This document shows positions 62,219 through 64,000 of a stretch of DNA of 64,000 nt, piece by piece. A program made the translations under genes and the position numbers. The stretch comes from a bacterium. GTDB lineage: Bacteria > UBA10199 > JAIBAG01. Location of the stretch: positions 1 through 64,000 of the forward strand of contig JAIBAG010000010.1 of NCBI GenBank assembly GCA_019695305.1, read 5' to 3'. Under the pieces are notes generated by a model. The model was not told the DNA's origin. It saw only the letters and a list, made by a program, of their open reading frames with translations, and ran no database searches. The stretch's first letter is position 1; each line of letters opens with the position of its first letter.

Positions 62219-62638
62219 TTACTCTCCAATAATCTTTACCAACACCCTTTTACGCCTCTTGCCATCAAACTCACCATAAAAAATCTGCTCCCAGGGGCCA
62301 AAATCGAGTTTTCCTTTAGTAATAGCCACCACACTCTCACGCCCCATAATCTGGCGTTTAATATGAGCATCGGCATTATCTTCGCCGGTATCATTGTGAC
62401 GATATTGATCGATAGGGGCATGAGGCACTAATTTCTCTAAAAACACCTCAAAATCGTGATGAAGCCCGCGTTCATCGTCATTTATAAACACCGATGCCGA
62501 AATATGCATGGCATTCACTAAACAAAGCCCCTCTTTTATGCCACTTTTAGCCAAAATAGCCTCAACTTGTGGGGTAATATTGATAAAAGCCCGCCGTGTT
62601 TTAGTTTCAAACCATAATTCGTCACGATATGATTTCAT
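62219..62638 (-). CDS. yjbQ: YjbQ family protein (secondary thiamine-phosphate synthase type)
   Basis: 139 aa, the usual length. The UPF0047 pattern is clear: [71 protein letters not shown], then [24 protein letters not shown]. The family binds a metal with its His/Asp/Glu and has weak thiamine-phosphate synthase activity. Cytosolic. Same strand as the aldehyde dehydrogenase with the REP-like element between. Confidence 0.93.
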   Translation of the reverse strand: MKSYRDELWFETKTRRAFINITPQVEAILAKSGIKEGLCLVNAMHISASVFINDDERGLHHDFEVFLEKLVPHAPIDQYRHNDTGEDNADAHIKRQIMGRESVVAITKGKLDFGPWEQIFYGEFDGKRRKRVLVKIIGE

Positions 62639-62737
62639 AAAATGAATCCTCTCCTAAAATAGCCTTGGAAAACATCAATGATTTCGCTACACTTATAGAT
62701 CAAAATTTAAACCAAGTTAGACCAAGGAGCGCTTTCC

Positions 62738-64000
62738 ATGAACTATCAGTTTTTAACCTCTGATGCTGCTAAACAAAAAACCGATCTCTTAGTCGTTCTT
62801 TTACACGATACCAAAATTGGTTCTCATCCTTTAGCCAATGCTCTCAACAAAAAATTACACTTCGATAAACTTTTAACAACCGAAAAATTTGAAGCAACTC
62901 CCTTAGCCGCCAAACTCATCCCCACACATGGCTTAGCTAACGCTGGCTACGTGCTACTGGTTGGTTTGGGCGATAGCAAAAAAGCAGATTTAGAAACCTT
63001 AAGACGTGTAGGTGCCCGTGTATATCAAGTGGGCATGCAAGTACGGGCCAAGACAATTATTACCCAATTAATGCCTTCTCCCCTCGAAAAAGTATCCGCT
63101 ACAGACGCTTGTCAGGCCTTGGTAGAAGGCGTGGAACTCGCCGGGTACTCATTCAACCGTTACTTTAAACCTAAAAAAGATGTACATGTGATTAAATCAC
63201 TTTCTATTGCCGTTCCTGCAAAAGCAAAAGCGGCTGATCTTAAAAAAGCAGCCAGCAAAGCCGTTATCTTATCAGAAGGCACCAAGCTAGCCCGTGATTT
63301 AGTTAATACTCCAGCTAACGATATGACACCCTTGGCTCTAGCCGCTGTTGCCAAAAAAGCCAAAGGCGTACGTGTTAAAGTTTTTAATAAAGCGCAAATC
63401 CGACGACTAGGCATGGAATTATTTTTAAGCGTTAATTACGGATCTTCAAATCCTCCCGCGTTTATTGAAATGCATTACAAACCTAAAGGAAAAGCGAAAA
63501 AGAGAGTTTGCATTATCGGCAAAGGTATTACGTTTGATTCGGGTGGCCTCTCCATCAAACCCGCTAAAGGTATGGAAACTATGAAGGACGATATGGCGGG
63601 TGCCGCTGGCGTTATTGGCTATATGTCCGTCATTGCCCGTTTAAATCCTAAGGTAGAAGTGTATGGGTTTGTGGCCGCTACCGATAATTTGGTGGATGCA
63701 CATTCTACAAAACCGGGTGATGTGATTAAATCGATGAATGGCAAAACGGTTGAAATTTTAAACACCGATGCCGAAGGCCGTTTAACACTGGCTGATGCCT
63801 TGTGTTATGCCGGAAAAAAGAAACCCGATTATATGGTGAACACCGCTACCTTAACCGGCGCCTGTTTAGTGGCGTTGGGAGATCGTTATTCGGCCGTTCT
63901 CAGTAATGATAGCGAGCTCACCAAAAAACTTATCGATAGCGGCGCTTACACGTGTGAAAAAATGTGGGAGCTCCCTTTGGCCGATGAATATAAAGCTGAA
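62738..64000 (+). CDS. pepA: Leucyl aminopeptidase (PepA), cut by the window edge
   Basis: ATG 62738 follows AAGGAGCGCTTTCC. The frame stays open to the right edge, giving at least 421 codons. The M17 family pattern is visible: metal and catalytic residues in VCIIGKGITFDSGGLSIKP, MKDDMAGAAGVIGYM, NTDAEGRLTLADAL and YMVNTATLTGACLVALG. PepA removes N-terminal amino acids from peptides in the cytoplasm with two zinc or manganese ions; in E. coli it also binds DNA at cer. Only the last part of the catalytic domain is missing here. Confidence 0.95.
   Translation, partial: MNYQFLTSDAAKQKTDLLVVLLHDTKIGSHPLANALNKKLHFDKLLTTEKFEATPLAAKLIPTHGLANAGYVLLVGLGDSKKADLETLRRVGARVYQVGMQVRAKTIITQLMPSPLEKVSATDACQALVEGVELAGYSFNRYFKPKKDVHVIKSLSIAVPAKAKAADLKKAASKAVILSEGTKLARDLVNTPANDMTPLALAAVAKKAKGVRVKVFNKAQIRRLGMELFLSVNYGSSNPPAFIEMHYKPKGKAKKRVCIIGKGITFDSGGLSIKPAKGMETMKDDMAGAAGVIGYMSVIARLNPKVEVYGFVAATDNLVDAHSTKPGDVIKSMNGKTVEILNTDAEGRLTLADALCYAGKKKPDYMVNTATLTGACLVALGDRYSAVLSNDSELTKKLIDSGAYTCEKMWELPLADEYKAE

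Noticed and set aside
1-64000. CRISPR arrays, rRNA, tRNA, prophage or transposase genes
   Set aside because: None seen by eye: no regularly spaced direct repeats, no recognisable tRNA cloverleaf or rRNA sequence, and no transposase, integrase or phage structural protein among the frames.

Overview
The window looks like a chromosome segment of a Gram-negative bacterium of roughly deltaproteobacterial (Myxococcota/Bdellovibrionota-like) type. It is moderately AT-rich and gene-dense. The evidence is: an Mla-type phospholipid transport operon, many lipoproteins with lipobox cysteines, Myxococcus-type cysteine-rich repeats (CGDG...ECDDGN), MopE-type metal-binding motifs (DNNCDG..DEGC), and a C-terminal GGCSL tripartite tail resembling MYXO-CTERM. 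The lineage is inferred from protein style; no rRNA or other decisive phylogenetic marker was seen.

Layout. 1-4463: end of an unknown CDS, a 633-aa lipoprotein, then a damaged or frameshifted locus ending in a divergent subtilase lipoprotein. 4497-9053: large secreted unknown, a BrnT/BrnA-like toxin-antitoxin pair, a small lipoprotein and an ATC-hydrolase-like protein. 9171-14794: a gingipain-like C25 peptidase with MopE and cysteine-rich modules, two small membrane proteins, a TetR regulator. 15034-27449: a seven-repeat RCC1 protein, an unknown, a seven-repeat propeller with a GGCSL tail, a second copy of the 633-aa lipoprotein family, and a CSLREA/beta-helix/Calx-beta/FG-GAP giant with a GGCSL tail. 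27640-40332: a housekeeping and stress block (glutamine amidotransferase, FAD oxidase, SpoVR, YeaH, PrkA, Mla operon, Maf, metallophosphoesterase, EamA transporter). 40375-44479: unknowns, two related lipoproteins and an unlisted 45-aa cysteine-rich exported peptide. 44640-50438: an operon of response regulator, histidine kinase, beta-CASP RNase, AMP/thymidine-phosphorylase-like protein and PRPP synthase. 50393-52096: a stand-alone cyclic-nucleotide-binding domain, a full Crp/Fnr regulator and GreB. 52082-60741: a second GGCSL propeller broken at a 10-G tract, a beta-helix protein and a canonical subtilase with FG-GAP and MopE modules. 60738-64000: aldehyde dehydrogenase, REP-like palindrome, YjbQ and the start of leucyl aminopeptidase.

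The most distinctive content is a dispersed cell-surface system: beta-propeller, beta-helix and Calx-beta proteins plus two protease families, several ending in GGCSL + hydrophobic helix + basic residues. Some of these genes share an upstream box (TTATAA..TTATCCA), and one member carries a homopolymeric G tract that puts it out of frame, as in phase-variable surface genes. That these form one regulated, sorted and phase-variable surface system is inference; the tails, boxes and tract are directly visible.
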